Assembly: GCA_030490835.1 (NCBI GenBank)
Contig: CM059971.1
Location: forward strand, 22,933,817 to 22,997,816
Length of the DNA: 64,000 nt
Reading direction: 5' to 3'
DNA from: Annona cherimola
Lineage: Eukaryota; Streptophyta; Magnoliopsida; Magnoliales; Annonaceae
Part shown: in pieces, positions 49,010-60,614 of the stretch
Layout: every line of letters begins with the position of its first letter
How positions within the stretch are numbered: the stretch's first letter is position 1
Program-made: the position numbers and the translations under genes
Notes under the pieces: generated by a model
What the model was told of the DNA's origin: nothing
Database searches by the model: none
Seen by the model: only the letters and a program-made list of their open reading frames with translations

Positions 49010-49535
49010 TATTCCCAGCAGGCTCTTTTCTTTTAACCTCTTTCCATATTATTCATAAAAAAAAATGAAAAAGAAAGACAAAAAATATGAAACGATAGCA
49101 GAAAATATAGCGTCTCTATTAATGGCTTCAAACATGATTTTCCATCATCCTCGACGAGGAACGTTCCACCTCATTGTCCGTATTCCGACTTTTCTACATT
49201 CATGTGTGGAAAAATGATGCTATAGCTTTTTTTTTTTTTTTGATAAAAGGAATAACTCTAACTCTACCCCGACCCCCCCTCATTCTGAAAAGGGTTCGGG
49301 ATTGAGTAACCCGTTGAATTCATTGCCAAAAAATTGTCTGCACAAATTTTCTCTACAATAGCTTGTAGGGGGTTTCCCCACCATGACATACATTCCAACT
49401 CAGAAACAGAAATCAGGTTCGCAATATAGCTTTGATTGCTTGTGTATTTGAGGGGCACAGCTAACTAAAGTCAATAGAGTCTAGTCAATGGGCGTCGACT
49501 ATGGACTATACGCCCACCACATAAAACTTATCCAC
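49010..49535 (+). repeat. promoter-like block with a retrocopy insert
   Basis: 49010-49200 and 49434-49530 match the promoter-like blocks; 49230-49424 is foreign to them. Confidence 0.75.
49230..49424 (-). mobile_element. short retro-inserted sequence with A tail (3' end of an unknown transcript)
   Basis: A run of 15 T at 49227-49241 is a minus-strand poly(A) tail. TATAGCTTT flanks the insert at 49221-49229 and 49425-49433. The paralogue at 41530 has GATATAGCTTGGTTGC with no insert. The minus strand has an open stretch (…NPLQAIVEKICADNF...) ending 20-30 bases before the tail, so it may be the end of a coding mRNA or LINE. I do not recognise the protein. Confidence 0.75.
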
Positions 49536-49538
49536 TAA

Positions 49539-49828
49539 GGGTGTGTTTGGTTGGAGGTAAAACTTTTAATGAAAAGTTTTTGAGTAGAAGTTGTCAAATC
49601 AATAGAAAATGATGTGATATAATAGGAGTAATGATGATGAGTAAAGAGAATAAAGTTAAAATAGATAGGTTAGTTGTATGGGTAGATGTGTAGAAATAAT
49701 TGAAAAGTAGGGTAGTTTGTATAGAAAAATGTGAAAAAATAATTAAAAAATAGAGTAATTATGGAGAGTGAAAAGTTTTATATTGAAAAGTTTTAGTTGA
49801 CACTTTTTTGCCTTAAACAAACACACCC
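49539..49828 (+). mobile_element. PIF/Harbinger-like (Tourist) MITE, 290 bp
   Basis: Termini GGGTGTGTTTGG and, inverted, GGGTGTGTTTGT, with TAA at 49536-49538 and 49829-49831. The TAA duplication is diagnostic of PIF/Harbinger. Non-coding. Confidence 0.9.
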
Positions 49829-49839
49829 TAAGTGTGTAC

Positions 49840-50104
49840 TTCAGAAGTGATGGAACTTTTTAATAAAAGTTTTAGTTTAGAAATTTTTGAAATGAAAAAA
49901 AAAATGATATGATGGAAGTAATAATAGAGAATAAATAAAATAATGTTAAAATAGATATGTTAATTTTATATATAGTTGTGTAAAAATAATTAAAAAGTAT
50001 GTTAGTTGTATAGGAAGATGTGAAAAATAATTTAAAAAAAGAAGCCATGGAGAGTAAAATATTTTGGATTGAAAAATTTTGATAGTAAACATACACACCA
50101 AGAG
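49840..50104 (+). mobile_element. degenerate PIF-like MITE, adjacent copy
   Basis: Same family as the preceding element (GGAACTTTTTAATAAAAGTT ... AAACATACACACCA), with a damaged left end. The minus-strand 74-residue frame inside it is not a gene. Confidence 0.72.
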
Positions 50105-50584
50105 TAGAATAAGAGAGGTGACGAGGAAGTATTACTGTATATTGGGATATAAGAAATTATATTTAAAAAGAGAAAAATAAATTTTAAATTTTAAAAACAA
50201 AAATATTATGGATTAAAAATAAAAAAATTCTGAAAACAAGAAATCTCACTGCATCTCTTTTCTATCCACCCATCTTGGATATAGTTACTATCATATGTGG
50301 TCGTGGCCTCGCCAAGTTTCATTCTTGATTGATTAACAAAAGAATCATTCGTGTCTAGTTAATTCCATTTCGTTTACTAGTTGAATGTTAGTCATACATA
50401 TAGCAAGGACTTTACATATTTTTCAATAAGCTATTTCTCACTATATGTCTAAGTGGAAATGTTTAGTTTAGAATCTCTTAAATTTGTTTTTTGAAATCTG
50501 ACCTAAATTTTTTTGGACAACTTTTATGAACAATGAAAGATTTTTTTTTTTTTTTTAGGAAAGAAAATATATACACCCAACTAA
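50105..50584 (+). repeat. A/T-rich duplicated block
   Basis: Matches 29225-29560. GAGGAAGTATTACTGTATATT at its start is a SINE-free site. Contains a 20-base T run at about 50539. Confidence 0.72.
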
Positions 50585-50846
50585 GGGTGTATTTGGGAAG
50601 AGATAAAATTTTTACATGAAAAGTTTTTAGTATAAAAGTTGTTAAATTGACAGAAAATGATGTGATATGATGTGGGTAATGATGAAGAGAAAAAATAATA
50701 AATTTAAAATAGATAAATTATTTGTACGAGTAATTGTGTAGAAATGATTGAAAAGTAGGCAGTTTGTATATGGAGATATTAAGAAATAATTAAAAAATAT
50801 GATAGTTATAGATAAAAAAAAGTTTTACTTATTGCTAAACACCTTC
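50585..50846 (+). mobile_element. PIF/Harbinger-like MITE, 262 bp
   Basis: GGGTGTATTTGGGAAGAG at the left, and GAAGGTGTTTAG inverted at the right; TAA at 50582-50584 and 50847-50849. Confidence 0.86.
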
Positions 50847-52740
50847 TAACAATTAATAACACGACTGCCAAAGGAAGAGCAACAACAATAGTGCCAGTGC
50901 TCGAATCCCATATTTGGGATTCCAACTTACATTAATTTCTCAACTAAATATGACAACTTTAACATGTGAAGTGGTTTTAATTTTATAAAATCGTTTTTGT
51001 TCCAACTTTAGAGTTTGTTCGGAATGACGCAAATGGATTGAGATAAGATGAGAATGAAAAAGAGATTTTCTTTCTCAAGAATAAGTTTTTCGATTTTAAA
51101 TTCAAAGTGTCTTATTTTTAAGAATTTGTTACATTTTCATTGCCTTCTTTTCCATTTTCAGGACACAGCAAGATCTTCTTATTCCACTGTTTCAAGTCCT
51201 ATCACATTTTAATCCATTGAATCATTCTAAACAGGCCAGATAAAATTTATAAATATTATTTTATTAAAATACGTCTATTATGTCAATAAATAACTTGACA
51301 AGTTTTGAAACAATGTTCGAACTTCAAAGTGCTATCCCATTGAACATGTCATACAATATTAGAAATAATAATATATTAATTTTGCTAGTTAATTAAAAGC
51401 ATATGTTTTACAATGCAATTACAAAGCATTTTAAATAGCAATCAAATCTAATAATGGTTGTTCTAAAAATATAGTTTATCTAAACATGTAATTAAGAGTT
51501 AATGTGCAATATAATATTATATTTTCTGTATATTATTTAAATTATTAATTTCAATAATGATTCTGAATTTTGGGTTATTTGGATTGAGTATTTTGGTTTT
51601 TGGATTGAGTTTATTAGATTTGCCATACATTTAGCCTAACTTAAACCATTCAAAATTTGGGTTGTGTGGGTCCATAGAGGGTAAAACCAGATTGAGTTAT
51701 AACCTGCAAGTTGGGTGGTTGCATGGTAAGTTGGATTCATTTATTTGGTCTTCTACCCAGGTTAGGTTGTGCCTTACTTCATTATTATTGTTATTACAAT
51801 AGGTGATGAGAGATGATGCAATTGAGCTATACTCTGCAGGTTGGAGGGTTGTAGGATAAGTTGGATTCATTTATTTGGTCTTCCTGGATTAGGCTGTATA
51901 CTACTTTTTTATTACATCGGGAGGTGGAAAACGATGCTCCTAGTAGGATTTCAGACATTGTTATGCAAATGAATGTGTGACATCAGCGGCCTATGCCCGA
52001 GTTCACATATTACATGATACTTGTCTATAGACTTTTGGTAACAACAGTTTGATAGATGTCGCCATCCCGCGGAATATTATAATTACTAATTGACTAATTA
52101 AGATTAGTGTGCAATTGGCCTCATCCTAGTTACATTTTGCTATTTGAAAATGGGCTACACATTGATAAAAATTTTATTATGTATTTAAGATCCTTTGTTT
52201 TAAAAATGCTTAGATCTTTTAAAAGATGGGATAAGAGACGATGCAATTGAGCTATATTCTGCAATTTGGAGGGTTGTCACATAGGTTGGATTCATTTATT
52301 TGGTACTCTACCTGGATTAGGTTGTACACTACTTTTTTATTATATCGGGAGGCGGAAGACGATGCTCACAGTAGGATTGCAGACATTGTTATGCAAATGA
52401 AAGTGTGACATTCGCGGCCTATGCTCGAGTTCACATATTACATGCTACTTGTCTATAGACTTTTGATAACAACAGTTTGATCTAGGTCGCCATCCCGTGG
52501 AATATTGTAATTACTAATTGACTAATTAAGATATGTGTGCAATTAGCCTCATCCTAGTTACATTTTTCTATTTGAAAATGGGCCACACATTGATAAAAAT
52601 TTTATTATGTATTTAAGATCCTTTGTTTTAAAAATGCTTAGATCTTTTAAAAGATGCAGTAAAATGTGTTAATACTTTATAAAATCATTTGTACAGGACT
52701 TGTGCTTAAACAATTTTAAAAATTACTTTAAATTAATATA
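50847..52740 (+). repeat. segment start, paralogue of the retrotransposon 3' flank, with a 425-bp tandem duplication
   Basis: 50905-51035 is segment X. 51178-52200 aligns with 8812-9830 and keeps the unoccupied retrotransposon target. 51804-52228 is repeated in tandem at 52229-52650 (ATGCAATTGAGCTATA at 51816 and 52241). No gene. Confidence 0.85.
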
Positions 52741-54560
52741 TGGTGGTAATGGTATTTGCAATTGTGCAATAATTGGTCGTAACGGTATTTGCAATTATGG
52801 TCAAACTATATGGTGGTAATTTGCAATTTCTAAAACTATGTGAGTATATTTATAATTATTGTCAAACTAAGTAGGTGTATTTGCAAAACACCCCTACTTT
52901 AGAGAGGAAAGGATGCTTCTGAACCCCAAGTAGGATTTGAGACATTGGTGTGCAAACTAAAGTGTGACAAACTATGCCCTGTTCACAAATTACCTTACTT
53001 GTGGATAGTCATTGGTAACAATTTGATCAATGCCGGCATCTTGTAGAATAATATAATTACTAGTTGCTGCTCTAAGATCTACTTAACTTGACTAATTAAA
53101 ATATGTGTAAAGTTGGCCTCATCCTAGGTAGGATATTGCCAATTGCCAATGGACTCCACATTAATGATGTTTTATCATGTGTTTTAAGATCACTTGTTTT
53201 ATCGTGTGGCCAAAAATCATTTTACTATAATCTTTGGTGGGGGAATTTATATTTTTGACCCTCTAATTTTACGTATTTGCGTTTCGAAACCTAAAGTTTG
53301 CATATTAGTATTTTACACTCTGTGAAATTTAGTTTTTTGCATTTTAGACCCTTGATGCTAACAATGTTAAAAATCTTAGTTAAAAGCAAGTAAAGTACTT
53401 AAAATGCCTTCTGTGTTTTGCATCATTTGAAGTCTAGTTTAAATCCATAACCCTCAAGGTACTTATGGCATTTAAAAATTCTATTAAAATCTTGGCTTGC
53501 ATATTAGCATTTTAATCCTTATGGAGTTTAGTTAAAAATGCAAAGGGTATTTTAGAAAATTTTTTAGATTCTAATGACATTTTTAACACTATTAGGACTG
53601 AAGGTTTAAAATACAAAGAATCAAACTTTACAAAGTTTAAAAATGCTAATATGCAAATCTCAAAGCTTAAAATACAAATACACAAAGTTAGAAGGTTAAA
53701 AATGAAAATTTTCTCTTTCTTGAGTTGTAGAATGTGTATAATCAATGTATGTTATGAAAATTGCTTAGATCTCCTAGTAGATTACTCTATACAATTGCTT
53801 ATCTATATAGGATTAGCGCACTGGACAAATTTAAAGAAGAGAATTGATCTCATTAACCTAGGCTAAGCAAATGTCTCACTTAGCCCACCTTAAAAAATTT
53901 ATTTACAACATTTTTTAAAAACAATCTTCATATGCTTGTGTATATTTTTTAAAAAGATTTTTAAACATTTATATGTGTATATATATTTAAAATACTCCTA
54001 TTTTTAAAAATCTCAAAAAATATATACACATATCCAAAAATGATAAAACTTTTCATCAAAAAAATATACTTAGTAAACAAGTTTATGAAGAAAAAAGTAA
54101 ATAAAAATATTATAAATAAATTTTCTAATGTGAACTAAACGAGGCATTTGCCTAGGCTATGCTAACAGGTTTTTTCATCTTTAAAGAGATTACTTTAAAT
54201 TAATATATATCAAAGAAATTTATTACATTACTTTTGCAATTTTTAGATCGAGCTCACAAACATTTTGATTTTAAAGAAACTTGTTGTATTAGTTAAAATA
54301 AATTATTCTAAGCACAAGAGATGAGTTGAATTTTGATTTCTTCATAACATACGACTTATTTTAAGCTAGCAATGTCATAATTAGAACACTGTCCGCTGCA
54401 CTATGACTATAGTATATTAAGACTATTTAGTTAATTGTCCATGTTGCATGGTGTAATCGGATTAAATTCTAAGAATTGAAGACTAACTTTAATCCTAATT
54501 CATGTAATTTTTATCAATGTTCCCTGCTAGCTCTTTTCTAGATTGCAGTGTCTTCGACTC
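52741..54560 (+). repeat. segment interior with three MITEs
   Basis: 52741-52892 is the right half of the 352-bp Mutator-like MITE. 53240-53717 is the 479-bp Mutator-like MITE with TCTTTGGTG and TCTTGAGTT flanks. 53836-54182 is the unclassified MITE. The promoter-like block is cut short: CTCTTTTCT at 54540 joins AGATTGCAGTG. Confidence 0.8.
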
Positions 54561-54672
54561 TATCAATTCGAATCCGATACATAATGAATTTGACTTCTGT
54601 TGAAATTGGGTAAGAGTGAGGATTTTACTATAACGTAACATAATATTAAGTTAGTTAAGGATAAAAGCCTAA
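54561..54672 (+). other. ~110-bp copy-specific insert
   Basis: Begins CAATTCGAATCCGATACATA. It is absent at 23145 and 34910, where CTATTAGATTCAGGC is continuous. No terminal repeats recognised. Confidence 0.5.
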
Positions 54673-54696
54673 TAGATTCAAGCATTAATTCATGTG

Positions 54697-54895
54697 GCGT
54701 CAGACACGAACAATATTCAAGCGATCAGCAGCACATGGTTTGTATCTTTCATTCGTAAGACTCTAACAGCTCACATTCGCCACACGCCAGCACTATGTGC
54801 CCAGTGTTTACGACTGCGGCTACTAGAGAAGTCAGTTTCATGGCTTGTCCGGGACTTAGTTTACATGTAATCCGTATGTCATGGTTAGGTACGTG
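54697..54895 (+). other. GC-richer ~200-bp conserved island, copy 3
   Basis: Third copy of 23172-23372, with few changes; the inverted pair has one mismatch (ACTATGTGCC). Confidence 0.58.
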
Positions 54896-54899
54896 ATTG

Positions 54900-55500
54900 A
54901 CCATCTTACTTAAGCCAGCCTAAAAAACATATTTCAAGTCATTTTTTAAAATTTTTTTCATAAACATGTTAAGCTAAGTGTATTGAATATATAAACTAAA
55001 TCTTACTATATTTGGATTTTTTAAGTATTTATTTTTTATTTTTAAACACAGTGGCATTCTCATAACTTTCTAGCCTCTCCAAATTGCAAGAATGTCCCTA
55101 TTTTTAAAACTTTTGAATGAAAAGTTTTGGGTGTAAAAATGATCAAAACGAAAAAAAAAAATAATGTGATATGATAGGAGTAATAATGAAAAGAAAAAAT
55201 AATAAAGTTAAAAAGACATATTAGTTGTATAAGTAGTTGTATAGAAATTATTGAAAAATAGAATAGTTGTATAGGAAGATATGAAGAAATAATTCAAAAA
55301 TATGGTAATTATGGAAAAAGAAAAGTCTTGAATTGAAAAGTTTTAACTTAACATTTTTTATATATTACTAAACACACCCCGTTCATAAATTCAATACACC
55401 TAGTTTAACGTGTCTATGAAAATATAAATAAAAATTCCTTGAAATATGCTTTTTAGGTTGGCCTAAATAAAGCTTTTCTTAGACTTTCCTAACGAAGATC
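54900..55500 (+). mobile_element. inverted-repeat element with nested PIF-like MITE, third copy
   Basis: Colinear with 23383-23965; nested MITE at about 55100-55385. Confidence 0.6.
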
Positions 55501-55792
55501 ATGCCTTGTGATCTTTTCCCCGCTAGAGTAATGCATATCGCATATCCTTTCTATTGGAATAATTATGTCTATAAAAAGCTAATAATATGATAAATTACTA
55601 CGATGCCCAATAATGTAGTAATACCTCTTCGGTTATATTAAGTTAAGTCATAATTTGTTAAAATAATGGTATAAAAATTTAAATAAATAAATTTATAGAC
55701 AAATAAATCAATAAATCAATATAAATTAAATAAATAAATGATTGAAAATCATATTTATTCATTTATTTAATTAATTTTTTTATTTTATATTA

Positions 55793-58700
55793 ATTCATTT
55801 ATGAGGTACTCTACTCAAATTATGTTGTATCCTACTTTTTTATTACATTGGGGGAGGAGAGACGATACTCTCAGTAGGATTTAGGACATTGGTATACAAA
55901 CTAAAGTGTGACACCAGGTTATGTCCAAGTTCACATATTGCACTCGACTTGTCACAAACTTTTGGTATAGCCTAATCAATGTCATCATCCTGTGGAATAT
56001 TGTAATTATTAGTTGCTGTGATAATACCCACCTAGCTTGACTAATCAAGATATGTGTGCAATTGGCCTCATCCTAATTTCGATGTTGCCAATTGCAAATG
56101 GGCTCCACGTGGATGATGTTTTATCATGTGCTTTCAAGATCATTTGTTTTCTCATGTGACCGAAATCCATATTTGGGATTCCAAATTATATTAATTTCTC
56201 AACTAAATTATATTTGAACATGTTAAGTGGTTTTAATTTCATAAAATCAGCTTTGTTACAACCTTAAGGTCTATTCAAGTTGGGTGGTTGCAAGTAGGTT
56301 AGATTCATTTTTGCAATACTCTACTCAAATTATTTTGCATCCCGCATTTTTATTACATCAGGGGGGAAGAGAGATGATGCGTCTAGTAAGATTTGAGACG
56401 TGGGTATGCAAGCTAAAGTGAGACACCAACGGGCTATGCCCGAGTTCACATATTACACCCTACTTGTGTAGACTTTTAGTACAATCTATTCGATGTCCCC
56501 ATCCTATAGAATATTGTCATTATTAGTTGTTGCGATATGACCCAACTAGCTTGACTAATCAACATATGTGTTTAGTTGGCCTTGTCCTAGTTTGGATATT
56601 GCCAATTGCAAATGGGCTCCACATTAATGATGTTTTATCATGCATATTGAGATAATTTGTTTAACCATGTGACCAAAATTCATATTTGGGATTCTAAATT
56701 ATAATAATTTCTGAATTAAATATGAAATCTTTAACATGTTATGCGGTTATATTTCATAAATTCACCTTTGTTGCAACTTTAAGGTCTGTTCGGAATGATG
56801 CAAGTTAGGTAGTTGCAGGGTAGTTTATTTATGTGGCACTTTACCTAGATTATGTTGTACCCTACTTTTTTATTACATCGGGGGAGGATAGACAATGCTC
56901 TTAATAGGATTTGGGACATTGGTATGCAAGCTAAAGTGGGACACCAGCAGCCCAAGTGCACATACTATACATCCTACTTGTGTATAAATTTTTGGTACAG
57001 TCTAATCGATTTTGCCATCATGTGGAATATTGTAATTATTAATTGTTGAGATAAGACCCGCCAAGTTTGACTAATCAAGATATGTGTGTAGTTGGCCTCA
57101 TACTAGTTTGGATGTTGCCAATTGCAAATGGGATCCACATTGATGTTGTTTTATCAAGTGTTTTAAGATCATTTATTTTATCATATGACCAAAATTCATA
57201 TTTGGGATTCCAAATTATATTAACTTCTCAACTAAATATGACATCTTTAACATATTAAGTGGTTCTAATTTTATAATCACCTTTATTACAACTTTAAGGT
57301 CTATTCGGAATGATGCAAGTTAGGTGGTTGCAGGGTAAGTTGGATACATTTATGCAGTACTCTACCCAGATTATGTTGTACCCCATTTTTTTATTATATC
57401 GGCGGAGGAGAGACGATGCTCCAAGTAGTATTTGGGAAGTTAGTATGCAAGCTAAAGTGTGACCCTGGCGGGCTATGCTCGAGTTCACAAATTGTGCCCT
57501 TCCTATGTAAAGAATTTTAGTACAATCTAATCGATATCGCCATCTTATGGTATATTATAATTATTACTTGTTGTGATAAGACCTACTTAGCTTGACTAAT
57601 CAAGATACGTGTGTAGTTGGCCTCATTCTAGTTTGGATGTTTCCAATTGGAAATGAGCTCCACATCGATGATGTTTTATCATGTATTTTAAGATTACTTG
57701 TTTTATCATGTGACTGAAATTCATATTTGAGATTCTAAATTATATTAATTTCTCAAGTAAATATGACATCTTTAACATATTAGGTGGTTTTAATTTCATA
57801 AAATTACCTTTGTTTCAACTTTAAGGTTTGTTGGAAATAATCCAAGTTGGGTGGTTGCAGGGGTAGGTTGGATTCATTTATGTGGTACTTTACCCCAATT
57901 ATATTGTACCCCGCCTTTTATTACATCAGGAGAGGAGAGACGATGCTCCTAGTGGGATTTGGGATGTTGCTATGTAAGGTAAAGTGCAATGCCAGTGGGC
58001 TAAAGCCCGAGTTCACATATTACGCCCTACTTTTTTATAGGCTTTTAGTTTAGTCTAATCGATGTCGTCATCCTGTGGAATGTCATAATTATTAATTATG
58101 TTGTTGCTATTTGACCCACCTAGCTTGACTAATCAAGATATGTGAGTTGGCCTCATAATAGTTTGGATGTTGCCAATTGCAAATGGGCTCCACATTGATT
58201 TTTTTTTATCGTGTGTTTTAAGATCATTTGTTTTATCAGGTGACCAAAATCCATTGTTGGGATTCCAAATTATATTGATTTCTCAACTAAACATGACATC
58301 TTTAACATGTTAAGTGGTTTTAATTTAATAAAATCACCTTTATTACAACTTTAAGGTCTATTCGAAATAATGCAAGTTGGGTGGTTGCGGGGTAGGTTGG
58401 ATTCATTTACGTAGTACTCTACCTATGTTGTGTTACACTCTACTCTTTTATTACATGGGGGGAGGAGAGACGATGCTTCTAGTAAGATTTGGGACGTTGG
58501 TATGCAAGATAAAGTGTGACACCAGCAGTTTATGCCCAAGTTTACATATTACGCCCAACTTTTGTATATACTTTTAGTATAGTCTAATCGATGTCAACAT
58601 CATGTGGAATTTTGTAAATATTAGTTGTTGCGATGTGACCCACCTAGCTTGACTAATCAAGATATGTGTGCAATTAGCCTCATAATAGTTCGGATGTTGC

Positions 58701-59995
58701 CAATTGCAAATGGGCTCCACATTTATATTATTTTATCATGTGTTTTAAAATCAATTGTTTTATCATATGACCGAAATCCATATTTGGGATTCCAAGTTAT
58801 ATTAATTTCTCAATTAAACATGACATCTTTAACATGTTAAGTGGTTTTAGTTTCATAAAATCACCCTTGTTACAACTTTAAGGTCTATTCTAAATAATGC
58901 AAGTTGGGTGGTTGAGGGGTAGGGGTAGGATGGATTCATTTATGCAGTACTCTACCAAAGTTGTGTTGTACCCTTCTCTTTTATTACATCAGGGGAGGAG
59001 AGAGGATGCTTCTAGTAAGATTTGGGACATTGGTATGCAAGATAAAGTGTGACACCAGTGGGCTATGCCCGAGTTCACATATTACGCTCAACTTGTGTAT
59101 AGATTTTTAGTAACATTGTTGTGATATGATCCATTTAGCTTGACTAATCACGATATGTGTGCATTGGCCTCATAATAGTTTGGATGTTGCTAATTGCAAA
59201 TGGGCTCCACATCGTATTTTATCATGAGTTTTAAGATCATTTGTTTTATCTTATGACCGAAATCCATATTTGGGTTCCAAATTATATTAATTTCTCAACT
59301 AAATATGACATCTTTAACATGTTAAGTGGTTTTAATTTAATAAAATCACATTGTTACAACTTTAAGGTCTATTCGCAATAATGCAAGTTGGGTGGTTGAG
59401 GGGTAGGTTGGATTCATTTATGCAATACTCTGCCTAAGTTGTGTCATACCCTACTCTTTTATTACATTGGAGAAGGAAAGACGATGCTTCTAGTAAGATT
59501 TGGGACATTGGTATGCAAGATAAAGTGTGACACTGGCGCTCTATGCCCGATTTCACATACTATGCCCAACTTGTGCATAGACTCTTAGTACAGTCTAATT
59601 GATGTCGTCATCCTGTGGAATATTGTAATTATTAGTTGTTGCGATATGACCATTTAGCTTGACTAATCAAGATATGTGTGCAATTGGCATCATAATAGTT
59701 TAGATGTTGCCAATTGCAAATGGGCTCCACATGGATGTTATTTTATCATGTGTTTTAAGATCATTTCTTTTATTTTAAGACCGAAATCCATATTTAGGAT
59801 TCCAAATTATACTAATTTCTCAACTTAATATTACATCTTTAACATTTTATGTGGTTTTAATTTAATAAAATCATCTTTATTACAACTTTTAGGTCTATTT
59901 GTAATGATGCAAGTTGTGTGGTTGCAGGATAGGTTGGATTTATTTATGCGGTACGCTACCCACATTATGTTGCGCCCCGCTTTGCGAGGTAGGTT
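55793..59995 (+). repeat. tandem array E of the ~510-bp unit (about eight units)
   Basis: Starts near 56277, 56802, 57317, 57844, 58374, 58901, 59385 and 59911 after a partial unit. The right six match array A in order. The longest array in the window. Confidence 0.92.
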
Positions 59996-60418
59996 GGACT
60001 TTCCCTCCATGTTATCTATATGTCGCATCCTGTTAGAGATGCATGGGCCAAATTCAATCCATTACACCAGCTAGGGCTTATCATTCGAGGCCTTGTTTCG
60101 CTGTCCAGTGCAAAGGAAAATAAATCCAACAAATTAATGATGTTATTACATTCGCAAAGCGATATTAGATGGAATGAGTAAATAATGGACGCAGTTTGAT
60201 TAGAATTAGATGCATTGAATAAAAGTAGTCAATCTATTAAATCGACTTGTGCATGGATGTGTGGAGAAATGATGATATAGTGTGATTGCTTGTGGATTTG
60301 AGGGGCCCAGCTAATTAAAGTCGATACGGTCGAGCACTGTGTAATCTACTCCCAACCTTGTCCACAAGATAAAACCGCCTTATCGGTTAGCAGTGGAACT
60401 GGAGAAGATAAAGAAGTA
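59996..60418 (+). repeat. promoter-like fragment
   Basis: Joins array E through an irregular junction (GCTTTGCGAGGTAGGTTGG) and matches 43191-43566. Confidence 0.75.
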
Positions 60419-60614
60419 TTTTTTATTGGTATATTTTACATTCATCTCAATTAATATTACAATCAATCTTTGATACATTTTTACAAATTTCTAATACGAA
60501 AACACCATGCTCCACCTTTTAACTTAAGAGACTCATAAGCTCCCACCCAACAGAGACCCTTATCGTCTCGAGGAAATATAAAAATCTCATCCCAAGAGGT
60601 TCTAGTACTGACCC
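60419..60614 (-). mobile_element. tRNA-derived SINE (family B), copy 6, head deleted
   Basis: T run at 60419. The tRNA-like head with the A box is missing: ACTGACCC joins TGCTGGCTATTAGG directly. Confidence 0.72.

Noticed and set aside
15645..59995. Centromeric satellite
   Set aside because: The unit is much longer than usual centromere monomers, diverged, in short arrays tied to one duplicated locus, and assembled from local DNA.
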